From Owenia fusiformis (taxonomy: Eukaryota; Annelida; Polychaeta; Sabellida; Oweniidae), in contig CAIIXF020000005.1 of assembly GCA_903813345.2 (NCBI GenBank), forward strand, positions 12,899,375 to 12,963,374: DNA of 64,000 nucleotides, in the 5' to 3' direction. The position numbers and the translations under genes were made by a program. The notes beneath the pieces were generated by a model. It did not search any database and had not been told where the DNA came from. It worked only from the letters and a program-made list of their open reading frames with translations. This document shows, piece after piece, positions 24,595-35,807 of the stretch; the first letter of the stretch is position 1; each line of letters starts with the position of its first letter.

Positions 24595-25429
24595 TAGTAG
24601 AACCTGCTAAGTGGAACACCTCCGTAAGTGGAACACCTCCCAAGTGGAACGCCTTTTCAAAGTCCCGTTTTAAAAACCCATTGACTTAATGTTAATTGAA
24701 CCTCTGTAAGTGGAACACCTCCAAACTTGAACAGTGAACACCCCATATTGAAAAATTAACATGCTAAGTGGAACAGTCAATTTCCATAGATTTCAATACT
24801 GATAATGTAAACAGAATTAATCTCCTTCAATGATATCTGGGTATGAAAACAGGTAATACTGTGATAATTGGCAAATTAGGATTTTAATGGATTAACCTCC
24901 TATAGAGGTCAACATGTGATGCAACCAATAATTAATTTGATAATCAGCAAATTAGGATTTCATAAGATTTTCATTCAGAAAATTGGATTAACCTCCTGTA
25001 GAACTGGACACGTGATGCTACCACTAATTAATATCCATTGCTGTTTGTTTCAAACTTAATAAGTAAGATTAAAAGTGTCATTTAAAAACAATTGAATTAT
25101 TTGCAGTAGGAACAAGTCTTTAAAACTTAATTGCCCAATCCTTGTACCTGAGACTGGCACAATTAGGAGGATTAAGAATGTCAGAAAACATTTTTGGCAG
25201 AATGAGGAGGATTAAGAATGTCAGATACCTTTTTGAGTAAAATAAATGGATTATTAATGGTATATACCTGCCCTGTAATGAAGGGAGAATCATATTTCCA
25301 ATGATACATATAAATCCTATATTTGATCTTGTATGTTCCCTGCGAACCCAAAACCTCCGTAAGTGGAACACCTTCTAAGTGGAACGCTTTGTGGCAGAAT
25401 GGAGTGTTCCACTTACACAGGTTCTACTG
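24595..25429. mobile_element. ~835-bp Tigger/pogo-like non-autonomous element
   Basis: The left end AGTAGAACCTGCTAAGTGG and right end CCACTTACACAGGTTCTACTG are inverted, and CAGTAGAACCT ends with a TA target fit the pogo/Tigger branch of Tc1/mariner. GTAAGTGGAACACCTCC recurs several times near both ends. TA is present on the right (25430-25431) but mutated on the left. No transposase remains. Confidence 0.7.
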
Positions 25430-27794
25430 TATTTACATAATAATGTTATAAAGGAGCATGTAGGTTATCGCAAACAACTTCAGACAATTCTAACTTGAAT
25501 TATGAATATTTTCTGACCATGAACATGGGTATATCTTTTAGATCTATTCATTATCTTCAAGAAAAGTAAATATAATGATTAATCAGACCTAAGTGATATT
25601 AAAGGGAATGGCCCAATCAACATACTTTTTACTAAAAATGTTGACCTAATTTTTACCAAAGATGCAACCTTTAAAGCAGATATGAAATGGTATTTTTAAC
25701 CTAAAGGAATCAGTATAAACTTTTGATAAAGTGTATTTGGACATGTTTTCTCATCAGTAGTGTGAAAATTATTTCACTCTAAGGATCGTTATAGCTGCTT
25801 ATCAGCAATATTCGAATTGGTTGTGACTTTATTATTTGCCCCCACGTTATCTCTCTCTCTGGTCCCGATGTGGCCTGTTTTGGTCCATTAGACCATGACG
25901 TCATAATGCCAAAATGTTTTGTTATTTGTTTACACAACAATCCTATGGTTGTCGTGACGTGTGATTACTAAGGAACCAATAGACCAAAGCTATATTTTGT
26001 ATATGACGTTACTAATCACGTGGGGGCCAATTTGAATGATCAGTTAGTTTTATTTCGTTATCTATGACCGTTAGCAGTTATCTTACATTTATTTTATAAC
26101 GGCTATCGCAAGAACTCAACGTTTGGCTTACAATGGAGAAAACCGCATTTTTGTAGCTGCAAGTTGAGAAAAGCTATTTCAGTTGTCCTTTAATTATATT
26201 GTTGAATGCATAATTAGAATATGCTTTGAGGCATGTTCTATTTCCTAAGAGGAAAAGTGGATTGCTCCAGGGACTTTAAAGACACTGAATTTGGATGACC
26301 AAAATGAACTGAAACCAACGGATAGCATGAATTATTTCAAAGGGGAAATAACATGGGGAACACTAATCTTAGGGGAATTCAGTTTTCTTTTCAAGAGCTA
26401 TTTGATACATTTAAATAAAGAATAGAAATGCATTAAACATTAATAAAATGATAGCATTTTTGGTGAAAATGAGGTCAACAACTTTGAAAAAATATATTGA
26501 TGGGTTGATTGCTAGTGAAATATCTCCGAGTCCGATTGACTTTATTATCCCTGTATACCCTGACTTCATGGTCAGAAAATAGTCATAATCAAAGATATAA
26601 CTGTCTGAAATTGTTTGTGATAACTTACCTGAACCTTTCCAGGTCAAATCAGGAGTGACAAAATTATTTCCACCAAATTTTTGACATGTCTTCAAATACG
26701 ATAATATTTTCTTCATAAGATAGAGTGTCACTTGTGAAATTTATTGATTGACCTGAGATCGTACCATATCTTTATGACATAGATTTATGTTTGTTTAATT
26801 GTTGTTTGCCACTTTTCGACAATTGTCAAAATTTGGGGGTTTTGGGGGAGGGGTACAATTAGGTTAAAAATTCACCTGATTCAGACTATCCTTAAATGAG
26901 CTCTGATTCACCCGAGAGCATAACTTTTTCAAAACATGTAAGTGTTATTTTTGGACCACTCACATTAATGTTTCGTCTAATTTTCCCTCAGAGTTTCATC
27001 ATCATTGTCCAAATCTTATGCCATATTTGTTGAGATATATGAATGTTCATTATTAAAATCTTGCCTTCCTTTGCAGTTGGAAAAGATTCGGCATTAGGTG
27101 TTATAAGTCCCAGAGCACGATAAATAAAAAAATAACAACAAAATGACATAGAACTGATAGATGTTTTCTCCTGTGCGTGTCAGCCTTGGTCTACCAAATT
27201 GCTATTCAGTGGGAAGAAACTCATTTTTCAGTTTCCATTTTAATTTCCTGACAAATAGGGCGATCATCCCAGGATTTTTTCTATGATCTATGTGTCGCCA
27301 TAGCAACTTCTGTTGTAGAGAACAATAGAACAATAGAAAAGATTACTTTACCATAATTTTAATCATCCCACATTGTAGACATATTTAGAATTAAAAATAT
27401 GAAGAGAATGACAAAACCCCTTAAAACACATTTCTTAGGAAACAAATAGTGTCGTATTCTTGTTACTATGGCAACAGAGTTTTTTCTTTTTGTCATTTTT
27501 GTGATACAGATTACCTATCATACCAGGACCAAATCCTAAAAATTTGAATTCAGTATCTTCATTAGTATCTTAGATATATAGGTTTATTATAGTGTCCCCT
27601 GCAGATTTTATCGGATTATATAAGGAAAATGCTCTGAAGAGGGTTGCCCAAGGATGCCACTTAACAGTTCTGGTATTTTCCCAACCCTCTATTCATGGGA
27701 ATAGTTAACCATTGTAAAGCTACTCATTGTTAAGTGACAGAATTGATTGTATCTTCAACTAAGAAGACAATAAAATGTTAAAACCAGAAGAAAA
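25430..27794. other. Spacer between the inverted-repeat arms
   Basis: Mostly AT-rich, without a firm gene. A possible plus-strand terminal exon at 27077-27123 has a good acceptor (CTTCCTTTGCAG), reads GKDSALGVISPRAR in phase 1, then TAA directly followed by AATAAA. It is too short to call. Confidence 0.3.
26629..26730 (-). CDS. Candidate internal exon, unrecognised (33 codons)
   Basis: On the minus strand a segment between CACAAG and the strong donor TTCAG|GTAAGTTA is open in one frame with phase 1 at both ends (102 bp = 2+99+1). It reads TLYLMKKILSYLKTCQKF and then GGNNFVTPDLTWKGS. The acceptor has only a moderate pyrimidine tract and no partner exon was found on this strand nearby. It lies between the arms of the 23266-28355 inverted repeat, so it could be a remnant of a transposon gene rather than a host exon. 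Confidence 0.25.
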
Positions 27795-28355
27795 CCACAC
27801 CAACTTTCTTCTATTTACCAGGGGTAGGGCACTATAAAGTCATATTAAAATTACAAAATAGTACTTCATCACTATAATAGATGTATTACAATATCACACA
27901 TAGCTTGGGAATTTGTTAGAATACTACTTTGAGCTGTTTAAGTTATCATATTTTGCTTGAAGCTACAAATATAAAATAAGCAAGAAAAAAATGACAAAAA
28001 TTGCATATCTTTTTCTAATTAATTGTATTTTTCCGAAACCAACAAAGATATCAACCTATAACTTTAGAGTAGTATTCATCTCTGTACTAACAATGTATGC
28101 TGTAGAACTCAGAACAATAGTTTATATATCCTTTGAGTTATGAACTAATATTATAGTACCCCCTAAAATAATTTCACAGGGGGGTAAAAACGCTAAAATT
28201 CAGTGTCGTGACCACCCCGTTGAGCTGTCATCTTTTAATATCTTTATCAACATGAAAAACTGATCCAGAAAAAATAGGTCTGTTGCTTTTTCTAAAAAAT
28301 GCCTCAAAAACCCTTTCCCTTGAGATATTCTGAAATTGGAACCTGTCTATACGCC
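27795..28355. repeat. Right arm of the long inverted repeat
   Basis: Reverse complement of the left arm at 23266-24290 without the hAT-like insertion. It ends at GGAACCTGTC, the mirror of GACAGGTTCC. The sequences further out (TTTTTGAGGCGTA with TAGACC) look distantly related on both sides, so the original element may have been longer. Confidence 0.85.
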
Positions 28356-29000
28356 ATAACAAAACCTTTAAAAAGAGGCATACTATTGGTCTAGAGCGGA
28401 AAGTAAGGCGTATTAGAGGTCTACTTTTAGTTTACGCCTCAAAAACCTATCAAAACGTAATTTGAATAAATGAACGTTAATGTCCTCTTTATGGAACATT
28501 AGACCTTGATAACTCTGAGTTACCATATTCGGGTGGGGTACATCTTTTACTTTTTACATTTTATATTGATCATATTTTTGCCCTCCGGCTACTGGGCAAA
28601 GTCCGATTACTGGTACAGAGAAATAGAGCCCAATCTAGAAAATACCCCCTCCCCCCCCATACATTCACTATAATTAAGTCGTTGGTGAGTTCGGATGTTT
28701 TTCAAGTTTAAGTTTATGCTCAATCCAGATAACATCTTCTTTATAATAAAAATAAAAAGTACTTTTATGTAGATATATAACTCCGATATCTATACATTTC
28801 CTGTAAGAATGTGGCAACGAAAATGGGGCAACAAGACCTGGGCCTAATGCAATTCTAGTTATCTGTTTCCTGGTTTGTTTGACACGGAGACATGTTTGAA
28901 ATGGGTAAACATTGCAATCGGTATGTTTCAAGGAGGCCTCGGGGGGAATGACGACCCATGAAACCTAGACATGTTTATAAATTATAGATCAAGATATAAT
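28356..29000. other. Gene-free stretch
   Basis: No exon with usable splice sites was seen. The 85-codon minus-strand frame at 28674-28931 shows no domain. Confidence 0.3.
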
Positions 29001-29005
29001 ATTTT

Positions 29006-29175
29006 CAGGCCCGTAGCCAGGATTTACCGGGGGAGCGGTTTTACCATGGGGGGGGGGGGGGGGGGGGGGGTTGCCAAGGGAGTGGGGGGGAGGGCTTTTT
29101 GACAGTTTTGGCAAAACATCATTTGGCCAGGAGGGGGAGCGACCGCTCCCTCCGCTCCCCTTGGCTACGGGCCTG
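29006..29175. mobile_element. 170-bp MITE with CAGGCCCGTAGCC ends
   Basis: The ends CAGGCCCGTAGCCAGG and CCTTGGCTACGGGCCTG are inverted repeats of the hAT-like CAG-type. The interior has a long poly-G run and GGGGGAGCGGTTTT mirrored by GGGAGCGACCGCTCCC. A related copy is at 31965-32130. No clear target duplication is visible. Confidence 0.75.
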
Positions 29176-29387
29176 AATTCGGAAAGCAGCTAAAAGGTCG
29201 TCGTTTTGTGAAGAGGGGATGGGTGATTAGCAGCATTAGAAGTCGAACGAATGCAAGGGTAGCCATAGACTATTATGTCATTATGCTAAATCATGTCATC
29301 TACATGTACATTGGTACACTTACAAAATAAGGAAATAAATTGTTCAATCAATCAATTACTTTTTGCTATCATCTAATGACGCTACAG

Positions 29388-29627
29388 AACAAATTTGTCT
29401 CCGGAATAACTGGAAGTTTTAATAACAATCATGTACAATTTTCTGGGAACGATAGATGTATGTGCAATGTCCGAATAAATGATTGTGGCAAAGATTGCGA
29501 TTTGCTAGATTCTGATTTTGGAATTTCTTTGATCAAATTGTACCTCACACGCAATGTCAGAAGTGAGATTGAATGTCCAAATAGCATGGTGAAAGCCCGA
29601 CTAAGAGATGCCATTCCATTTTCTTGA
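29388..29627 (+). CDS. Probable 3' terminal coding exon, unrecognised Cys-containing protein
   Basis: The sequence CTAATGACGCTACAG supplies a branch-point-like word and an acceptor, followed by 79 codons and TGA in phase 0. The peptide starts NKFVSGITGSFNNNHVQF, has CMC, then NDCGKDCDLLDSDFG, then LIKLYLTRNVRSEIEC, and ends RLRDAIPFS. Five Cys and a mixed polar composition suggest a secreted or extracellular domain, but I recognise no family. An AATAAA lies about 240 bp downstream (near 29866), which fits a last exon. Alternatively GAA|GTGAGA inside the frame could be a donor in phase 1, making it an internal exon. The rest of the gene would lie upstream on the plus strand; I did not find it. 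Composition differs from the surrounding repeats. Confidence 0.45.
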   Translation, partial: NKFVSGITGSFNNNHVQFSGNDRCMCNVRINDCGKDCDLLDSDFGISLIKLYLTRNVRSEIECPNSMVKARLRDAIPFS

Positions 29628-30789
29628 CTGGAGATTTATCGCTCAATCCCACACTAGACATTTAATGTTAAATAACAGTGAGATCTAAAATTCATATCTT
29701 AAAATCTAAAGTCGAGTTTCAGAGATTATAATTTCATTGGTAAAATGCAATCAGAAAGAACCTTTAGATTGCTGGGTCTAACACCTTAATAGTAGAGTAT
29801 ACCCCCTCCCAAATCACAACCACGGTCTATTTTTTAATTAAAACTCTTTCCCTATCCTATAATGAAAATAAATATAATTGGAGTGAATTGCATGCATTTC
29901 GAATGAAGTTATCATATTTTTAGTATTTTATTAGTTCAAACAGGTTTACATAAGATGCATAGAAGTGACAAAGGGAAACATTTCAATTTCTAACTCTACA
30001 ATTGTAATCATACATGTACATACCAGACACATGTGTACATGTGCATCATCATGATCTTCACTGGACATTATAAAAATGGGAGAATAGGGGAGGGGGGACT
30101 TGGATTACGTCCTTTAGAATGCAGGTTTAGAAAACTGCAATAGATGCCATTTTTCATGATAGGGGGGTTATGAAGGAGCTTGTTCGTAACGTGCAGAATT
30201 ATGGTCCTTTTGGAATAAGTTCTACCTTTCGTAGTATTATTCCGATTACTAGTAAGTATAAACACGAGGTGCCAACTCCGACCGTTAATTTGAATTTTAT
30301 ACCTACACCTGTTTGGAAATCAAGGATTGTGAATCAATATACTGCACCGTTTTTCTTCAAATTTGTTCCACTAAAAGAAAACAAATTTTTCTGATGGTTA
30401 GATTATACTGTTATACAGACTGAGAGTCCCTCCTTTTAGCGGCGTTTGGATCCCCAGCTGTCAGTGAGAAGCGCTTCACACAGCTTGGGACCGGCCCCGA
30501 CAGCAATGCACCGACAGAGAGGCATTTTTGTTTTGCTTTTAATGGAACAAAAACGGTGCATTATGAGACTCATAATCTTTGATTTTTAAACACATGGTAG
30601 GTTTGAAATTCAAACTAACGGTCGTAGTTAGGACTCTGTGATAAATGTTTAAGGCCCGGGGTTTAAGGGATATTGAATTATTAGGGGCCCTGGAGGAACC
30701 AATGTGGAGGGGTCATAATATTACAAGTTCACGTGCACTTTGTCTCTAAAACGTGTAGTTTAACTCCTCTCAAATGATAAAGTTAATAC
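29628..30789. other. Gene-free stretch
   Basis: Contains AT-rich sequence and, at about 30280-30480, a diverged copy of the repeat also seen at 32284-32450 (CCGTTAATTTGAATTTT and CTGCACCGTTTTTCTTCAAA), followed by GAGTCCCT and GTTTGGATCCCCAGCTG. The 74-codon frame at 30170-30394 lies largely in that repeat. Confidence 0.45.
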
Positions 30790-31015
30790 ATACACTGGAA
30801 TGTTTTGGATATAGGGAATATCCTGAGGGATATACAATATATCTTCCCGAGGGCCCAAAGAGACCAAGGGAAGATATATTGTATATCCCAAGGGATATAA
30901 TGCGGGTCATACGATTGATATGTCCCGGATCCTTGCTGGAGCGGGACATACGAGAAATATTTACCCGGATCTGAAATATATTCCCGGTTGATGTCTCTGA
31001 AACCTCATCAGGTAT
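30790..31015. mobile_element. Palindrome of the GGGATATAC family, second copy
   Basis: TTTTGGATATAGGGAATATC leads to GGGATATACAATATATCTTC, a centre reading CGAGGGCCCAAAGAGACCAA, and the mirrored arm, then TGGAGCGGGACATACGAGA and CCCGGTTGATGTCTCTGAAA. The outer right part has diverged from the 13409-13899 arrangement but keeps the same module order. Confidence 0.8.
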
Positions 31016-31964
31016 GGAATACGTAGTATTATGTACAGCAAGGTCTAGAATAATTTGCGAATCTGGAAGGGAGAGATTGACAAGGGGACATCCCAAGGTG
31101 GTTCCGAAGCAAATAACTAGGGGTGGAATTAAATATCTTAATGGGTAGGGGGTATCTGATCTGCAAACCCGTCTTTTTGGCTCGGTCTTGAAATTCTTTA
31201 GCGCAAATGTTTTTACGATGTTAGTCCCCGCTTTTTGAAAATTGTTAAAACACACTCAGACCTGAAAGTGGCACGTACAACACAATAAGGAAGTAAAGAA
31301 CAAAATATCTCATTAATACGGTTGACTGTATAATTCTCTCAATTTGCCATTTCTCATTGATGTCGAGTGTTATACTGTGCGTTGGTGGTATTGATGGACT
31401 GGTAAGGATTATGACGACGATAGCATTTTTAAAGCTTTGACTTGTTTGAATTATCCCCCCCCTCATAAGTCATTCACATTCATTCAAAATATGAAAAATC
31501 AAAAACTTAGGAAAGCAACTGACTACATCGATCAATATGCCTTTTATAAAATGCCTCTTATAGCAATGCCCCGAGCAATGCAGTAAAACGGTTGAAACTG
31601 GAAGCGTAATTGAATAAAGAAGCACAAAAAGTAAGCTAAGGTTAACTAATAAAAACAAGACAAGCAACATTCTATCTACAATCAAGCTGAAATAAACATG
31701 TGCAATCTCTTAGCCCGGAAGGGGAGGGGTTAAGAGGATGTGAGCGACCAAACGTTTGTACAAAATCATGGCGTTTTTCTCAGTGATTTTTAAGTGATTT
31801 GGGGCCAAAATGTGACCTCTTGGATTTTGGATTAAAAAGCAAACCACCCCCTTGTCAAACCTGACATTAATAAGTAATAAGAAATCAAAACAATAGATAC
31901 TTGGAAAGAAGTAGATCATCACCGCCAACAGAGAGAGCTACATTACTAATTATTATAAATATCT
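31016..31964. other. Gene-free stretch
   Basis: No exon supported. From 31700 to 31860 lies a degraded relative of the next MITE (CAAAATCATGGCGTTTTTCT, AGTGATTTTTAAGTGATTT). The minus-strand frame 30770-31255 mainly runs over the palindrome at 30790-31015. Confidence 0.4.
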
Positions 31965-32130
31965 CAGGCCCCTGGCCAAAAATTCTTTCAAAATCATGCA
32001 GTTTTTCACCATTTTGAGCACTTCTCAAGTGATTTTAGCCATATTTGGGCCAAAATTGTCAAATGTGAACCCCCCCCCTGGAAATTTTTGAAAAATGAAC
32101 CCCCCTTGGCAAATCCTGGCTACGGGCCTG
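31965..32130. mobile_element. 166-bp MITE with CAGGCCC ends
   Basis: CAGGCCCCTGGCC and the reverse-matching GGCTACGGGCCTG bound a poly-C-containing interior. Related to 29006-29175 by its ends. Confidence 0.65.
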
Positions 32131-33900
32131 AATAAAAAGATAACGCAAAGACCATAATTATGAACTTTCAAGTCGTATAACATGTAACTGTTGGCATAAC
32201 ATAACGTATAAACGCCCTGTAGTATAGCCCTGTAACGAAAGATTTCAAAACAGCCTTCGTTAAGCTTTAATCAATCGGCCCTGACTTCGACCGTTAATTT
32301 GAATTTTTGGCCTTCCAGATGCTCGAAAATCAAGGATTGCGAGTCTCATACTGCACCGTTTTTCTTCAAACTTATACCATTAAAGCAAAACGAAATTGCC
32401 TTTCTGTCGGTGCATTACTTTATTGTAAAGAGTCCCTCGTTCTAGCAGCGTTTTGGTCCCCAGCTGTTAGAAGGCCTTCTTACACCTGGGGACCAAAATG
32501 CCGCTGGAAGTAGGGACTCTGTTTAAGAGAAAAGTGTACTAACAGAAAGGGATTTTTATTATGCTTTGAATGAAACAAGTTTGAATAAAAACAAGTTTAA
32601 AACACAATAGGCGTTTGGGTGCGATAACCAATAAAAAATAGAACCATGAGATAGAAGAAGAAAAGGGTAAAATGTTTTTTATTTTGGGCCTCTAGCTCAA
32701 TTTTGAAAGAAGTTGCATCAATATTTGTAAAATTCAAAATAAATTTAGTGGTCTGTTTTAGCCACAATGGTACCCCCCTGACTGATAACCGAAATTCGTT
32801 TGGGCATCACCCCCCCCCCGACTGAAAGCTGACATGATTGTACATTTTGAGATTCGATCAACTTGAGTTCTTCTGGGAATGGTGCATCGACATAACATGG
32901 ACTGGTGAAATACATGATGGTATCCCGATCATTGGAATGGTTAATGGTGTATTTGAAAAGTGCTCACAATGGTGAAGAGCTGCACGCTTTTGAAAGATCT
33001 AGACTTTTTGGCCGGGGGGGGGGGACTTTCACCAACCCTTCCAAAGGGACACGATACATTTCTCGAGGGCTCAGAGGGCCAGAGGTTAATATCATGTTGT
33101 CACAGTGTATAAAACCATAGGCCAAATTCAATTCCGATCATGATATTCCTAACTCTCTTCAAAGAAATCTGAAGTTCGAAGTCCATATCTAAACTTTGTA
33201 TGATGAAACAAAACCAGAAGTCTTATATCATAAGTCTACAAAATATCCGATGACTTAAAATGACATTTTGAAATATAAAATTTTATTGAATAATATAAAC
33301 ACACCAGCATCAAAAGAAATCAACGAAACAATATAACAGCGACCAAACAAAATCGCTTGTTGCTCAGATGTCTATGACTTTAACTGTGTCAGGGCATGAT
33401 GATGAAATTACCATTCGCCTGTGTTTAATAGGCTCAAACAGAGCTTCATACTCCTTTCGTTTCAAAATCTCTTAATTTTGAAATGGGAGATGAATTCAAT
33501 CTTTGTTAGCGAGTTTTGAGGTGAATGCAATTTTTGTGAGAGGGATTGGTCAGGACAATGCGATTTTCTTTTCGAGCGATGGACGATGGGCGGTAAACAC
33601 AATATCGCGTCTTCATTACGTACCCCTTCCATTAGATTGGCAATCGTGTGTTTTCATTTCGAAGCATATCAATATTTAAATCTAATTATTTCCTCAATTG
33701 CAATGCTAGATCTAGTAGTTCAGTTATTTGTGATATTTGACGAATTTATCTAAATCGCCAATCATAATCGGGCTTTGATTAGATAGGTGGCCGAAAAGGG
33801 GATCCTGTTACTAATTTTATGGAGGGGGGGGGGGGGTGTATGTAATATCGACCACCGTCCAAACAATTATTTCCTGTTCAATATGATTCGCAAGTATGAT
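32131..33900. other. Gene-free stretch with a hairpin and a dispersed repeat
   Basis: No exon is supported. A hairpin lies at 32429-32521 and a copy of the dispersed poly-G family at about 32640-32830 (ACCATGAGATAGAAGAAGAA, GCTCAATTTTGAAAGAAGTT). G-runs lie at 33013-33022 and 33822-33836. Confidence 0.4.
32429..32521. repeat. ~93-bp hairpin
   Basis: AGAGTCCCTCGTTCTAGC and TTTTGGTCCCCAGCTGT are mirrored by ACACCTGGGGACCAAAA and GCTGGAAGTAGGGACTCT. The stem is about 40 bp with a short loop. A partial diverged copy of its left arm is at about 30421-30465. Confidence 0.8.
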
Positions 33901-34793
33901 CACTGTGCATCAAATGTGGAATTTCTTGCAATTTCTAGACGTACCTGTAGGATGGTCTAGAAACTCCACGTATCTACCGGGAGAGGCAACTTAAATGAAT
34001 ATGTAAATTGCGTCCATAGAAAGAAGCAAGGGGGGGGGGGGTGCAATAAAGATAAAACCATGAGAAAGAAAAAGCTCAATTTTGAAGAAATTTTTGTAAA
34101 ATTTAAAATAAATCATATTTTTATGGCTTGTTTATGCAACAATCGCATCCCCGTGACTGAAAATCGAGAAGTTTTTTGCGATCGAAGCCCCCCCCCCCAT
34201 CCTGAATGAAAGCTGGCTTCGCCCCTGCCCTATGATACATTGCAGACACAATAGATGAACACATAGTTTTTTCATCCATTTGGTCAGACGCACAATAATA
34301 ATACTATTCTAGTATCTTGCTTGATACCCGGGGTTTGATGTAACAACTTGATAGTTGTTACTAATTATCAGTACAGCTTGTTTGGTATTTTATTATTCAA
34401 TCATATATGTAAAACGTCATGGTTTACGTGAACAGTTCGTTATACAAAATAATAAATAAAATAGATAAAAGATAAAAAGAAATTAGTATATTTCAGTGAA
34501 AATATGTCTAAATTATGAATGTTGATCATAATTGCTTATAACAATATACATTCACCTGATTCGATAATTACTTTATTCTAGATTTCAATCATTAGTCTCA
34601 AGGCGTGCCAAGACTTTTTATCACACTCTAAGCACGTCTTTGCACTGCGTGTGCTTAGACGTGCCTAGAGATGTCTAGAGTTGGTTTCATCGCGTACCTA
34701 GACGTGTCAAAACTAGTCACGCCTAAGCACCTGGCGTGCTTAGACTTAGTTTCTAGACGTGCTTAGTCTAGAAATTCCATTTTTCACGCAGTG
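33901..34793. mobile_element. ~893-bp element with CACTG ends
   Basis: The left end CACTGTGCATCAAATGTGGA and right end (reverse complement CACTGCGTGAAAAATGGAAT) are followed on both sides by TTTCTAGAC and GTGCTTAG words. The flanks ATGAT and ATACT agree at three of five positions, so a 5-bp duplication is possible but not proven. It has engulfed a copy of the poly-G family (34028-34215). No coding capacity. Partial copy at 17563. Confidence 0.7.
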
Positions 34794-34810
34794 ATACTAA
34801 ACAATATAAT

Positions 34811-34829
34811 TAGACAAACAGAGTATATG

Positions 34830-34870
<41 letters not shown>

Positions 34871-34886
34871 TTTTATAATCAATTTT

Positions 34887-34917
<31 letters not shown>

Positions 34918-34976
34918 ATGTATATGTGTATGTATATGTATATGTATGTATGTATGTATATATGTATGTATGTAAC
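34811..34976. repeat. (TATATG)n microsatellite
   Basis: Long run of TATATG, TA and TATG units. The plus-strand open frame across it (YVYVYVYV) is an artefact of the repeat. Confidence 0.95.
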
Positions 34977-35647
34977 TACGATGAATCTAGGCCAGGGGAA
35001 AACAATCGTGCATCGGTTTTGAAAATCGAATAGTTGTGTTATGATTGGCCTGAATGAGATACATGTATATCATGCCGATCTTTATATATTTATAACCCAG
35101 CATATATAAATTTATCCTTTCTAACGTACGTAAATTTTTCTTGTAGTGAGCTGTTCGTACGATTTTAATATAAAAACGTCAAAGCATATGTGGGCTGCAA
35201 CTGGTTGCAACGTCAACATATATCTCCATGGACACAAAGGGAGTTCTGGAAAAATACATGTATCAGGCGAAAAATTTTTAAACACGTAATTCTGTTTTAC
35301 AGATATTCTGAATATGTTCGATCTTTACCTAAATTGATAGCCTTTTCTTATGATGAAATATAGTTCAGAAATATAAATATATTTTTTTACTGGATATTAT
35401 ACTCGATCTGAGATCTATATTATGATTCGAACATGAAAACTCACCAAAATTTTGCAAAATCGTCACTTCATTACTACTTCTGGTTTAGCGTTTAGCTCTG
35501 AACAAAACACGGATAAGGTATTGTATCGACGAATTAATACCGAGTGAAATATCAACTTTGTTCACAGTTTATAGAAAGGGTGCAGTCTTGGTCGAATACT
35601 AAAACGATACCCACAAAAGTGTTAGTTATCCAATGATATGCTTCCAG
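34977..35647. other. Gene-free stretch
   Basis: AT-rich sequence with no supported exon, RNA gene or repeat. Confidence 0.3.
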
Positions 35648-35756
35648 GTGGATTCAAAAAACCGTTTGGGAGGATTATGGATATATACACGAAGCAGATA
35701 TATATTTGGAAGATGGCAGTAATTGTGGCTTTAGACCTGACTGGCATTTGGAGAGA
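35648..35756 (+). CDS. Candidate internal exon, unrecognised (35 codons)
   Basis: ATGCTTCCAG supplies an acceptor and GAGAGA|GTAAGT a good donor; the interval is open in one frame (phase 1 in, phase 2 out) and reads GFKKPFGRIMDIYTKQIY then IWKMAVIVALDLTGIWR. It does not join directly to the phase-0 exon at 38957, so it would need another exon between them or belong to a different transcript. The opposite strand is open too, with a hydrophobic run, so chance is possible. Confidence 0.25.
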
Positions 35757-35807
35757 GTAAGTTAACTGAGAGATATTGGAGAGCTTTCGATAAAAGTTGT
35801 TTTGTAA

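Noticed and set aside
23266-28355. Large autonomous transposon between the inverted arms
   Set aside because: No transposase domain is seen between the arms, the outer ends cannot be fixed, and no target duplication was found; left as an inverted-repeat pair.
30770-31255. 161-codon minus-strand frame
   Set aside because: Its C-terminal half is the GGGATATAC palindrome and the rest shows no domain or splice support.
34791-35033. 80-codon YVYV frame
   Set aside because: Translation of the (TATATG)n microsatellite.
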